60,000 bases of DNA. It comes from Bolinopsis microptera (lineage: Eukaryota; Ctenophora; Tentaculata; Lobata; Bolinopsidae). Shown piece by piece: positions 36,534-48,104 of this stretch (position 1 is the stretch's first letter; every line of letters begins with the position of its first letter). The translations under genes were made by a program, and so were the position numbers. The notes below the pieces were generated by a model. It saw only the letters and a list, made by a program, of their open reading frames with translations, was not told where the DNA came from and did not search any database. The DNA lies in assembly GCF_026151205.1 (NCBI RefSeq), contig NC_087076.1, forward strand, positions 3,869,902-3,929,901, in the 5' to 3' direction.

Positions 36534-36989
36534 ATGGCACAGGACAAGAGCCTGGAAACCTTTATAATTTTTGTCTTTTTATCAGTTATTATTCTAATTG
36601 TTATCAATCTTGCGGGAATTCTTTTCATTGTTAGCAAACTCCATTTTGTTCAATCTAATTTGTATTTAACTCAGATCAAACTAGAGCAACTTAATCACCA
36701 TAATGGGTCGGCTACTGCAGGCCTCGTAAAAAGACTTGGGGATCTTGCTAGCGAAATACGGAAACTTGGGGACGGTACAAAGAAAATTCTCAGCAAAATC
36801 GTGAGCTCCATCAATGAGTTCTCTACAGTACTACGTCCCATGTTGGCCCTTAAACGTGACGCCAGCACAGATCCCCTGTATTCTGGCACCTGGGTGGACC
36901 TTGAGTTGGGAAATACTGTTCAGACCCCAGTTCAGGGACTATTTATGTGTCAAGATCTGGAGGAGGAGGAACACTTTTACTACTTCTAG
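36534..36989 (+). CDS. Small single-pass membrane protein ORF, unrecognised
   Basis: A 151-codon ORF begins MAQDKSLETF, followed by a hydrophobic segment at about residues 10-33 (FIIFVFLSVIILIVINLAGI). After it come a Lys-rich, helix-prone region with heptad-like Leu/Ile spacing (GLVKRLGDLASEIRKLGDGT) and an acidic, aromatic C-terminus (EEEEHFYYF). This predicts a signal-anchor with a short coiled coil. AATAAA at about 37179 supports a transcript end. It begins about 200 bp after the LINE tail and could be an unknown host gene. No domain is recognised. Confidence 0.45.
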   Translation: MAQDKSLETFIIFVFLSVIILIVINLAGILFIVSKLHFVQSNLYLTQIKLEQLNHHNGSATAGLVKRLGDLASEIRKLGDGTKKILSKIVSSINEFSTVLRPMLALKRDASTDPLYSGTWVDLELGNTVQTPVQGLFMCQDLEEEEHFYYF

Positions 36990-37177
36990 AGTTGACGGTC
37001 TGGTTAGTAACAATTGCTCCCGATATCAAACTTTCCTAAAATAGATTTTGAAAATGTTATCTTTCGGCACAAATTATAATTGATCAGTAGTATTGATTAT
37101 CGTATCTCATTTTTCTAATCACACATTTGTATTGTATATTATTATTTACTATGTTAATATTACAAATTCTTAAATGA

Positions 37178-37184
37178 CAATAAA
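37178..37184 (+). promoter_or_regulatory. Candidate polyadenylation signal
   Basis: CAATAAAA lies about 190 bp after the stop codon of the ORF at 36534-36989, in an A-rich context. Nothing else is seen in 36990-37827. Confidence 0.4.
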
Positions 37185-37827
37185 AACTAAAAATTTTCCA
37201 AAAATCTCACATCAGTGTTTTATTTTCAATGTGCCTTACATAATATCGCCATGAAATATGTCGTATAAAACTAAACTGGGTACCAACATTTTAGAAATTG
37301 AAAGCAGCCCACATATCACCTGACCTGGTGAGACAGTATCGCATCTTCGATAGTTTTCAGAGAAACACTTTCATTTCAGCAATTTCAGTAAAAAGTTACT
37401 GCAAAAAGTAAAAAGTTACCGCAAAAACCATATCTCCACTTCCTACCACTTGTTATAGTTTTACAGTTTCTTATATCATTTAAATCACAGATCAGTGAGG
37501 CCACACAAATAACAAAACTTAATTTAATTAATTACTGAGGACTAATTTCAAGTCTCTAAAGTCACTATAAAGTAAGTTTAACCAGAATGTGATGGACGAT
37601 GGTACCGTTCAAAAATACAAAGAATAACATTGTGTTCGAGATATTGGCACTCAATATTACTCAAAGTATAAAATAGAAAAACCAGAAAAAATATAATAAA
37701 CCTAACTTTAAGACAAAATTGACAATAAACTGAACGCTTCAAATACTGCATAACAAACTGATCTAACACCTAAACACTACGCTAAATTTCGATATATAGA
37801 TTTAAACGTATCACTATATAGTTTGTA

Positions 37828-40800
37828 TTAATCCAAATCGTCAACTTCTTCTACGACCTTAACTTGATAACATTTTCTGAGTCTCTTGCACAGTTTCTTG
37901 TGTTTCTCAGTCCAGTGCTCTTTCTGACAGGTTGGTGAACAGTACACAGTAACTTTACACGCACTGCATCTGTGCGGATTCAAGAGGTTACTAAGGGGTT
38001 ACTAAGGGGTGACTAAGAGGTTATTAAAAGGTTACTAAGAGGTTATTAAAAGGTTACTAAGAGGTTACTAAAAGGTTACTAAGAGGTTACTAAAAGGTTA
38101 CTAAGAGGTTACTAAAAGAGGTCACCATTAAAAACTTGTTCAATTCAAAATTAAATGTGAAATCGGTTCCAAAATGTTTTATTACCTCCTACGATATAGA
38201 TCTATAGATTAGTGAAGATTCTAAATTATTACCTGTCGAATTCTCCAACTTCGTTTTCGATATTCTTGCAGTCCGTTTTACTACACTTTCTCTTGATATC
38301 TAAATACACGATCTTTTAATGACTTGGATAAAACGGCGAATATGTAAAGTATAATTTTACTGCACAGTTAATAAAACATAAATTTAAGGAAAGCAATATA
38401 ATTCTTGTAGTAAGTATGTAGCAATCCCTAAATTGTAAAACCCGGATTAAGTGATCAATAATTATAGACTAATTAGTGACCAATAATTATAGACTGATTA
38501 TTGATCAATAATTATAGACTGATTAGTGATCAATAATTATAGACTAATTAGTGCTCAATAAGTATAGACTAATTAGTGATCAATAATTATAGACTAATTA
38601 GTGATAAATAATTATAGACTAATTAGTGATAAATAATTATAGACTAATTAGTGATAAATAATTATAGACTAATTAGTGATAAATAATTATAGACTAATTA
38701 GTGATAAATAATTATAGACTAATTAGTGATCGATAATTATAGACTAATAAGTGATAAATAATTATAGACTAATTAGTGCTCAATAATTATAGACTAATTA
38801 GTGATCGATAATTATAGACTGATTAGTGATCAATAAATATAGACTAATTAGTGATCAATCATTATAGACTTATCAGTGATCAATAATTATAGACTAATTA
38901 GTGATCAATGATTATAGACTAATCAGTGATCAATAATTATAGACTAATCAGTGATCAATAATTATAGACTAACCAGTGATCAATAATTATAGACTAATTA
39001 GTGATCAATAAATATAGACTACAGTTCAGCAAAACTTCTAACCATGGACTAAAACTACTAATTCTGTTGTCCCGCCAGGCACACCAAAATTGAGTTGGTC
39101 AAATTCTATAAGAGTATAATTTAACTTATTAAGGGGGAGTCTAATTAGTCCGCAGTGTGGTCCGGAGATTCTTACCTAGAGGTTTGCGGAGTAGCCCACA
39201 AGCCTCCTCCTCGTGTTCCTCCATCCATTGTGTAGCTCCCGCTTCCGGTGTTAACATGTGCCCGTATTGTAGCGCTTGAGTGGAGACAACTTTACATGAG
39301 CTCCTGGGGGAGTTAAGGTGGTGAGGTGGTGAGGGGGCCGGGGGGGGGGGGGGGTGAATAGTGGTAACTTAATGTGGAGTATCAGGTTGGGTGGTTCGAG
39401 AGACTAACATAATATTCAAATGACGCCCATTATTGTTGAAAATTAAAATGTTGAACAACAGACCTAACAATTTCTTGCATCGTAGGGTTCATACACTCGA
39501 AACTTTCACTGATGTCAGGAAGAACCTTCGAGAAGAAATCCACTTCCAGCTGCTTTTCCGTTGTCTTCATCTCCGGTCGGGAATGTATCAGACAACTTGA
39601 AAATTGCAATATTTTACAATTTTAGCCAATTATGGGTTGTGTAACTTGATTTCGAGATAGCATTTGACCGACTAAAAAAAGCCTTAAGCCTATGACAACA
39701 AATTTTAGGGAATCCTAGGGTGGTCTCGCTCAGTCGCTCTAATTGTCCCCCGGCCCCCCCCGGCCCCCCCCCCCCCCCCGCGCCGCGCCGCTCTGTATCA
39801 ACTATTGGATATCGATCTACAAATTACAATACACATTTCCAGAATGTGAAACTTAGACTAAAGGTTTAATGTACAAGTTGAATAAAAGCGACTAAAGAAG
39901 TTCTGAAACCAGCCGAAACAATGGAATGAGCTCTCACGTACGTCTGGTCAGAACAAAGAGTCAAGTTGGCCGGTAACAATGAGTCTGGGTGCTCAGCAAG
40001 TTAGCCGGTACAGTTTGGTCTGGGTACTCATTGGAGCCCGGTGAGTACCATATCGTCTGGCTCTGTGTTCCATGTCTATTATACGTAGCGGAGGCAAGAT
40101 ATAGGTGGGCAGTCAAACTTACCTAAATTAAATAGTGCGGAGTTTTTCATTTGTTACGTTTTGCCAAGTCTTGCTTTGCCAAGTCTTGATGTTACAGCAA
40201 CCTTATATGGACACGTTCATTTGAGTTTGAGGATATTGGTAAATATTAATGGCCCTATTAAAAGGCACGGCGTAGTTGACTTTGTCACACTATGGAATTA
40301 TTTAAACCCTTGATGGTTAGGATAATCGTCTCATCCTTTAGAGCTTTAGGCAAACTTTTTCACATAACGATATCCTAATCAGGTGATAAGATATCGCCTA
40401 AATACGGCCGGCACGGAAATGTTTACTTTGTCACACTATAAGCATGCTAAGTCAATTTTAGTGACTTAGCAAAATTTAACTTAACATTGTTAAACTTAAG
40501 CTCTGATGTGCTGGAAAATAATCTACCAATTATTTCTGAAAGAATATTGAATTCTAAAGTTCTAATAGAGGTATGGTGAACTTTAAAATAGGGCAAGCAA
40601 TGTTAATTTCGTCACATAATGTTTGTGACAATGTTAACATCAACTGCACTCTCTTGAATCAACTGTATCGTCCATACTCCTTATATGGAGTTTTCTCGCT
40701 TTTCAAACCAAAATCAGATATAAATGATTTCGGTTATGCACCCAAAATTGAAAATTCTATAAAATGTGACAGAATTAACCTCATTTCCCAATAACCAAGT

Positions 40801-43800
40801 GCGTGTACTAGGCAACCATTAAAAACAGCATATTTTAGGGCTGCAATCGATAGAAGAACCATCAAATAATAAGTTAAAAGGGTTTTGAGGACACCTCACA
40901 GTAAAAAAAAGATATCGTATTATGAGTGTGACAAAGTTATTCAGATTTTGCCGTATAACCACTTGATCTGTGCCCTTTAACCAATGTTAAATCACAATTG
41001 TTATATTGACCTAATCTACTATATTTAAGACCAAGGAATGTTAATTGGGCAGCTACAGTCAACTAAGTCACAAAAATGTGACATTTTAAACATTTTAGTG
41101 CCTAACAAAAAAACATTTTATTTCTGAGCAGTGCATATATGGGAGTATGGGTCACGTGGCTAATGCTCAGAACTTCTGAACATGATACAGTGCTAGGTTA
41201 ATAGATGCCAAAATTAAGCCACTATCGTCGAAAACACTATTATTTTTGTTTACCAATGTCCTCAAACTCAAATGAACGTGTCCATATACAAGGTTGCTGT
41301 AACATCAGATTGCTGAGTTTAAGACAACAAAGGATGTATGTCGTACGAGGTCAGTTTCTTACACGGAGTTTCCTGAAAATTCCAGATCTATAGTTCTAGA
41401 TTTACACACATGGAATTTCTTATAATGTAGATTGGGAGAGTCTGCAAACTACAAACTATAATATCTAATCGTGACTAAAGTGACTCAATTTCAATCTGTT
41501 TGATTGCGATCAAACTTTAGGAGTAATTTAGTTGCCACGTTTAACACGTTTTAAATTGTTCTATTTTACGTGATTTGCGAAACGAATATTCCGGCTTCTT
41601 AAATTTTGAACCTTTAATCTTTCGGACCTTATAAATTCCGGTAATTTTGACGGTTTTAACAAAATTAAATTGATCCGGTAATAAGTTTCAAGGTAGAGTT
41701 TTTTATTTCTTATTCTGACTGTTTGAGGGGGGGGGGGGGGGGGGCTGGTTGGGGCCAGGAGGGGACTACTTCACCATACCTGAAAAGGAAATATCTGATC
41801 AGACAGAAGAGAAGGTCAGTTTCGTATTGCTCGTACTTTGCTACTATCTCCATTGTTCTTCTGATAAACCCTAACTCCACTATCCTCTGAAATTAAATTT
41901 CGATAATTAGTTTGAAAATAATTCATTATTCATACCTTAGAAAGAAAATGTCGTTATTTTTTCAAGATAACGACTATTTCTCATACATTTAGGAATTTGG
42001 GTTAAAATCCCAGAAATGTACGTGGTTTTAAGTAGACATCTTTAATTAACCTCACAAATCATCGAAACATACTAAACTTAGCTAATACTGGTTAATGAGT
42101 TATTACAAACATTAAATGTTAAAGTAGCACCTAAACGACTTATGTGATGCATATTATGATGCTGGAGTCAGATCATCAGCAAATGTTGAAAATCTGTGTT
42201 GTTTATATTATAATAGATTAATAATATTTCTGCACCAAGTGGGTAATGATGTGTTAAGTTGTTGCTAATAGTTAATAGTAATAGTACTATGTTTACAGTA
42301 TGTACTGAAGGGGTACCCCTTCTCATTTAACCCTCAATCGAGTTTGCTATCATTCGGCTGAGTCGACCGAGGAGATCGCATACATCCAATGGATCCTTAG
42401 CTACTCCCTAGACTACACCCACATCAGATTTTATTAGCAGATCATTCACTTGACCAAGTCATGTGATAAACCATCAGAAAAATAAGGACCATTAGACAAA
42501 ATATTAATCATATATTATTAGCACTTTTAAAAGTAAGAACATTAATTGTTAATGAGATTGCTTGCGGAGGAAGAGACTGCTTGCGGAGGACTAACCTCGT
42601 AGAACACTTTACTCTGGTAGAACTTCATGATGGTATGAGCTGCTGAGGCGCGCGTTGTGGTAGGGTGGAGGTAGTCAGCATCCGCAGCTGTCGCCTGGAC
42701 AACAACAGAGTGAGGGAACTGGGGTGTGAACTCTGAAGTCCCTTATAGTTGTATATAATTGTACTCAATGTGTATAATACTTCAGAGTACTTGCCTAATA
42801 AATGAAGTATGTACATTGTACATTGTATATTGTCCAATGTACATTGTACCTAGATGAACGATTAACGAACCATGTGTATTTTCTCCTGGATATCGTCCGA
42901 GCTGTACATCTTCATAAGAAGGTCAGGAATATCATTCTTTGTAAACTCCGAGTAGTGCATCGTCACTCTGTACAAATAAACTATTGATTGTATTCTACTT
43001 TAAATATCTATAAGTGTAAGACTACAAAAAAGTAAAGTAATGACTTATTAACTACAAGGAGGGGAAAGCTGGTTGTTTCTTACCCGGCAAGTGTAGCAGC
43101 AGAGTAAAGTTGTTTCAACTCATCATCAGACCTGAGCCCTTCTGTTAGCAGTAACAACTGAAACATTCCCAAAATTGTTACTACGTGACCTAATTTAGAA
43201 TAACAAGCCTTTAAAAACAATTTAGTTTAGACGTTACTATTTGCACGACTGGTTTTCTAATTTGACTGAAAGATTTTAAAAAGTAAAACTAAGTTATCAT
43301 ACTATCGTCTATGATATCATGATATTGTGGTATGGTTTCCATGGTTACCATGGTTTCTTGATAAGGTAGGGATTGCCAGTGATCCGTCCTCAACTTTCTT
43401 AGACCGTTTACATTACGCAGAGCCCGAATCGTTGCGATAAAAAACTCTTTGTTGCATTCTTTGTTGTTTAATCTGTAGGAAATGGAAGAGTAAGTTCACT
43501 TTTATTTTAGCAGTCATCACTAGGAAACGACAGATTGTTCACGATTTTTAATAACCGACGTGAATTGCATAACTTTTCCGAATAGTTGTATATCAGTCGA
43601 AATGGCAGGTTGATATTTCGTTTCATTTGATAAGCAATTTATTCTTAACAGGAGCTGATTGGGACAATTGATCACTACAAGTTGGTCCTCAGCTGACCTC
43701 TATTACGACACAATTCAATGAAGCAATAAGTTATATTTTACATTCCTTTAATCGTTGAAGATAATGCGGATAGAGCTGCACGGCGCCTCGGCTACTCACT

Positions 43801-46564
43801 GCGTACTGCAGTTTATAACTTTCGATTAAAAGGTAAGGCATGTTTTGTTGTTGTTGTAGCCAGGGGTGTAGGAACCCCTGATTGTAGCTGAGCTTACTGT
43901 CTGATTGTAGTTTTTGTAGGCTGCTATAAACCTCTCTGGGATACTGCTAAGGAACGGGATAGAAAATAAGTTGCGGCGTTATTTTGTAAATAATCCCGGC
44001 ACAGTTTGAACAATCCTACTCCTTATTCACATTTCACTTAACCCGGTTTGGTTTGTTGAGTGATACTTCGTCTTTAATTTTATTATCATATCTTATTCAG
44101 ATCATCTAAAAATTTATGTTTTCCGTATAGTAATTGAGTGAAAATAATTATATTCGCATAATCTTATGTGACTAATCATTGGTCCAAATAACAAAATTGA
44201 TAGAATCATCCTAAAAAACTAACATTAGACCACGTTCTTTTAACGTAATTTTGTACATTTTCGTAGTTTCTCGGGAGAGCAGTTTAAATGGAGTATTTTC
44301 TATGTTGTTATTTATCGTTCATATTACATTACTAGTATACATAATGTACGTGATATAATTTATATATCATATTAATAAATATGGAGCAAGCTCAGTATTA
44401 GTATTTTAAAAAGATTAATTAAATGTTTTAAAACTGCATTTTGTTTCCCTCCTGCTATCTCGAAATCAAGTTTCACAAAAAAATACCCATTGGCCCCCCC
44501 CCCCCCCTTAAAAGGCGTAGTTTTAAATTGAATTTAGTTTTATCTCATGAGTATTAAATAGCAACCAATCTTAGATTTGAAAAGTGGTGGGGAGATAAGG
44601 CTTAAATTGTCAGATTCCAGGAGCAGTGTCAAAATATGTATTACTTTTGAAGAATTGAACATTGAGTATACAGATGGGGGTAATACTTTCAAACGGTTCT
44701 ATTTAATGATTATTTATTGCAGTACTCTGTAAAATTTGAAAGGTATTTTATAAAAAATAAATAAAAATAGATCTTACAAGACTGGTAGAATAGAGATTAT
44801 AGGTTCGTGTCCACAGTCCTCGTAGAACTGACACAGAGCTATACTGTTCTGTTTCGGGTGCAAGTCTGCAACCTAAAACAAGGAAATATCAATAATTATT
44901 ATCAGATATCATTTCCTTGTGCCAACATTTGAACATAAGTTTGTCGGTGTGAGTTGTGACTTACCTCTGTCACGTGCACAATCACGAGTAGCTGTAGTGG
45001 GGGATTAGTCAGGTCATTGCCCCTCATTCAACACCAAAACTTTGAATAGTAATAAAGTCACCACACAGCATTTGTGCAACGATTTAATAGGTCTGTTACT
45101 GGTATTTGAAAGCTTGTAACTCAGTTATTTATTTTGGCAAACGTCGGCCATTGATTCTAAGATTTGCAAGTACAGTAATCTTTAAAAGGATTTTTAATAA
45201 GTGATCTTAACAACTTTTTCATAACAATATAATAAAGTTTTTTCTACCCACAACTATGGTCTACTTTGTAATATCAATGATGAATATCTCCCACAAATAT
45301 ACGTGGCATAATTGCTGATTATTTCTAATTGGTTAGTAAACTAATTACCAATGTTTTGTTACAGAACCCAAAATGAAGTTCCTGATAGTTGCAGTTATTG
45401 TTGGCATTGCTTTGGCAGAAGACTGTCTCGATCAGGCAGGAGACGCTGTGTGTGCCCAAATGGCAGCTTTTAAACAACCGAACGGTGACAGCGGCTGTGA
45501 CAGTTCCTTCTCACAGCAGTACTGTGCCAAGTCTTGTGGCGCATGCTCACTAGGTCAGATAATTCTTATATTATAAACACTAGTAGTGTTGACAGTATTA
45601 AAAATATAGCAAATAATTTGAGCCTGAAGATGGCGTTGACGCTGAAAATTTGCCTACATTCCGGAATGTAGGCAAATATTCCTAACTTCCTGTTTCATTT
45701 GTCCTAGTCTCTTCCAAGTTCCAAGTTCCAACCGGATATTATCAAACTATCAGTATTTCAATTAAGAGACTAATAAACAGCGAACTATTTTTCATAATTA
45801 ATTAATATCTAATAATATTTTCAGCTGTTTGTGAGGACAACCAAGGGATACCGTGTGCAGGATTTGTCGGAGCGATTGGTGGAGATTGCAGTAACAACAA
45901 ATATGTAGCAATGGGATGCCCAAAGAGTTGTAATCTTTGTTAGAATAATCCAATTATTGAATTAATTGGGACCTGGAATAAATTTAATTTACTTTTTTGC
46001 CTATTGGATAGTTTCTTCTTTTTAATGGGAAAAAATCTTTTGATTTACTGCGGCTGTTTACTCTAAACTCAGTTGAATGTAGCATTACTTGTTTCCTCAA
46101 TTTTGTCTTGAAAACAATTGTGTCTAATTTGATTTTAAATTATCCAATGTACCAGTTGGGATTAAGTAAAGGGGTCAGCCCTTTAGTGGATCTAAATACA
46201 TCCGACAATCTGAAATCTTATCCTGAAACTCATCACTCACAGGCATGGGCCATGGCATTTTACTAGCAATTATTTCAGATTAGGTTGACAGATGAAAATG
46301 TAGCTTTCAATGAATGCTGTATGCGTATAAGATTAGCAAAAGTATCAGATAAACTAATCAAAAATTGCTAGAAATACATATTATTATTATAATAATTGAA
46401 TGTAGCCATCTAAATCATAAATATCTATAGCACCTTGTTCTAACCTTGTCAAGTATATCTGTCAAAGTGTCTTGAGTGTTGACGATGTTATCAGAGGAGC
46501 CAGCGAGAGCGTTTAATAGTCTTGCTAGCTCACTTCCATACTTTGCTGTATTTCTTGTGGCCAT
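37828..46564 (-). CDS. MYND zinc-finger protein, 12 exons, 403 residues
   Basis: Exons on the minus strand are 46564-46445, 44991-44965, 44872-44778, 43472-43349, 43157-43084, 42967-42871, 42694-42596, 41886-41780, 39595-39464, 39303-39176, 38299-38233 and 37969-37828. All borders are GT-AG, every phase matches, and the lengths sum to 1212 bases, ending in TAA. Exon 2 is a 27-base microexon preceded by a CTGACTAAT branch-like site. The first 300 or so residues are Leu-rich and helical, with no motif I can name; an armadillo-like fold is possible. The C-terminus is a MYND finger: KCSKTDC, then CSACKVTVYCSPTCQKEHW and HKKLC, about residues 335-380. MYND fingers bind proline-rich partner peptides. 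The exon 9 donor (GTCTGT) is weak. Introns hold minisatellites, a DNA element and the nested ShKT gene. Function unknown. Confidence 0.9.
37984..38118. repeat. 11/22-bp minisatellite in a MYND intron
   Basis: GAGGTTACTAA and AAGGTTACTAA units alternate from 37984 to 38118, about 12 copies, starting 15 bp upstream (in transcript sense) of the last exon. The repeat therefore occupies the place of a normal polypyrimidine tract; on the minus strand it reads TTAGTAACCTC. Confidence 0.85.
38452..39020. repeat. 25-bp minisatellite in a MYND intron
   Basis: About 22 head-to-tail copies of GTGATCAATAATTATAGACT plus AATTA lie between the exons at 38299 and 39303. Variants are mainly GATAAATA versus GATCAATA and AATTA versus AATCA; the GATAAATA type clusters at 38600-38720. 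Confidence 0.93.
39340..39354. repeat. Poly(G) tract in a MYND intron
   Basis: A GGGGGCCGGGG... run lies between exons 9 and 10, and a mirror CCCCCGGCCCC... run lies at 39747-39779 on the other side of exon 9. No target duplication or other terminal-repeat sequence was found around the pair. Confidence 0.85.
40187..41309. mobile_element. DNA element with about 57-bp terminal inverted repeats, in a MYND intron
   Basis: TGATGTTACAGCAACCTT at 40187 continues into a sequence whose reverse complement ends at 41309; the match spans about 57 bp (including GGACACGTTCATTTGAGTTT) with a 2-bp indel and few mismatches. Left-half copies of TTTGTCACACTAT (about 40279, 40434) face right-half reverse copies (AGTGTGACAAAGT at about 40925; TGTGACAT at about 41087). 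These are subterminal repeats like those bound by some transposases. No clear target duplication and no transposase were seen; the 73-codon frame at 40573 is probably chance. Confidence 0.75.
41727..41744. repeat. Poly(G) tract
   Basis: Eighteen G lie about 35 bp downstream (transcript sense) of the exon 8 donor of the MYND gene. A further poly(C) tract of 14 lies at 44494-44507 in the intron between exons 3 and 4. Confidence 0.9.
45373..45943 (+). CDS. Secreted peptide with two ShKT domains
   Basis: Two coding exons, 45373-45553 and 45825-45943, join in phase 1 across a GT-AG intron; the product is about 99 residues. A signal peptide is clear (MKFLIVAVIVGIALA, then a charged start of the mature chain). 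Each exon encodes one six-cysteine ShKT-type module; the first ends CAKSCGAC, the second CPKSCNLC. ShKT modules occur in cnidarian potassium-channel toxins and, as commonly, in non-toxic secreted proteins; the sequence alone does not say which. Neither the Lys-Tyr dyad nor channel activity is claimed. An acceptor (GTTACAG, ending 45362) lies 10 bp upstream of the ATG, so there is a 5' non-coding exon. AATAAA is at about 45974. The gene lies within intron 1 of the MYND gene, opposite strand. Confidence 0.85.
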
Positions 46565-46657
46565 GCTTCTAAAGTATAAAGTAGTCAGCCACTGTTCGAA
46601 TGACCTGATCAGTCAGTATTTAAATTCTCTGTGCTAGTTTAGATTAGACTACAATAG

Positions 46658-46942
46658 GGCCATCTTAGGCCATCTTAGGCCATCTTAGGGGGGCGCCAAA
46701 TCGTCGTTTGAATGTGGGACAATTTGTAAAAACTTAACTACGTACAGTAAGTAAGCATAACTGCGCGTTTTGCTCTAGAACACACTTTTTTAGAGATCTT
46801 ACCGGCGTATCCTCTAAAATCATCTAATTTGTCCAATTTCAGGGAGGGGCGCCAAAAGGGGAGGGGCGCCAACAGGGGGGGGGGGGGGGGGGGGGGGGGC
46901 TTTTTCAGTGGGTCCGCCAACAGGCAACGTTTTGTCACTGCC
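46658..46942. mobile_element. Diverged copy of the hAT-type MITE, with expanded poly(G)
   Basis: From GGGGGGCGCCAAATCGTCG to GCCAACAGGCAACG it follows the element at 26188-26476. The left terminus is replaced by three GGCCATCTTA units, and the right terminus is mutated (CGTTTTGTCACTG). The 7-G stretch of the 26-kb copy is 25 G here (46875-46899). The remainder of 46943-47385 shows no gene. Confidence 0.85.
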
Positions 46943-47391
46943 TTTAAGCACAACAAAATGAAAGCTTATTTAGCAAAGTTATTTTCTATTAGTTAGAGCC
47001 CTCCTTAATTAAATGGTGCAATTATATTAATTATAAAAGGCTAGAGTGACCACCTACTACAGTGAAACGTCAATTGCCAGAATAAAATGCATTGTATTGA
47101 AAGCTATTGCTCAACTCATTATTATTTTTCTATTGTTATATTCAGGCTGAATTATCTCAGCTCTTGGGCATTACGTTATCTCAAGGACCATGAGCCTTAG
47201 TCCAACTCACTAATGATAAGTGTCTAGACCACTACTGCCCCATTTGGCGAGATTTCAGACTAGTAAAACTTCTACTAAGTGTCCAAAAAATCTGGAAACT
47301 TTATCTGCCAATAAAGTTCTCTAAAAATGGTAGCACATGTCGCAAAATAAAACCTGGGATGAATTATCTAAAGTAAAGTAAAGCCTAATTA

Positions 47392-47960
47392 GGGGGGGGG
47401 GGGGGCTAACCATATTTAAGTATATTAAAATGTAGTTTTTTTCCCGATTTAGGGGCGGGGTTATACTTTAATATACTTTAATATACTTTATCTTTTTGGA
47501 GGCCTAAATATATTTAAATAAATATTGAAAACTGAAGGAGTTATTTCAATTTTAATGAAGTCATTTTGGCTAGTATCGAACCGAGATATTATGTGCAATT
47601 TTGTTGATCATAGAGGTCTTTTTACTTAGTATCCACTATTTAACAGATATTGAGCTATATCTTTCACATAAAGTTAGTCTCATTCAAAAATATTGAAATT
47701 TGATCGAATTTTGGTGCGTATGCCCAAATATGGGCATATGGTTTAAAGCTCATAATTCAGCCATTTTTGACCAAACTGAAAGGAAAATTCATGAACTAGT
47801 CCAAAAAGAGGCTTATCTTGCAAATCTAAACAAAGAATATAGCTTGAATAATTTTGGGTATATTTAAGTATATTAAAGTATATTAAAATGTAGGTTTTTT
47901 CCCGATTTAGGGCAGGGATATACTTTAATAGCCCCCTGCCCCCCCCCCCCCCCCCCCCCC
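47392..47960. mobile_element. Poly(G)-capped inverted-repeat element, 569 bp, TAATTA flanks
   Basis: The element begins with 14 G (47392-47405) and ends with 22 C (47939-47960). TAATTA lies directly outside both ends (47386-47391 and 47961-47966), as expected of a 6-bp target duplication. Just inside, both ends carry TTAAGTATATTAAAATGTAG and TTTTTTCCCGATTTAGGG, a module that is itself roughly palindromic (TTAAGTATATTAAA...TATACTTTAATA). The 101-codon minus-strand frame over the right end is judged spurious. From 47967 to 48104 nothing else is seen. Confidence 0.75.
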
Positions 47961-48104
47961 TAATTATCGCACTTATAGCAATTATCTTTGGACCAGGTAG
48001 TGATTCCAAGTAGGAGCCTAATAGGAGGTCCCCTATTAGTTCCCCCAACTGCAGACTCCGATCCTATTATTATAATGGGTTGAGTTGGGAAGCCCTCCCT
48101 ATAC

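Noticed and set aside
40573-40794. 73-codon ORF as a transposase
   Set aside because: No DDE-like or DNA-binding motif is visible, and it overlaps internal repeats of the element.
44965-45027. ATG at 45027 as the MYND start
   Set aside because: The frame does run from that ATG, but the first exon at 46564 joins the 27-base exon in phase through a good acceptor, and only that model sums to whole codons with an upstream start.
47743-48048. 101-codon minus-strand ORF
   Set aside because: It reads through the poly(C) end of a mobile element as poly-Gly and has no other support.
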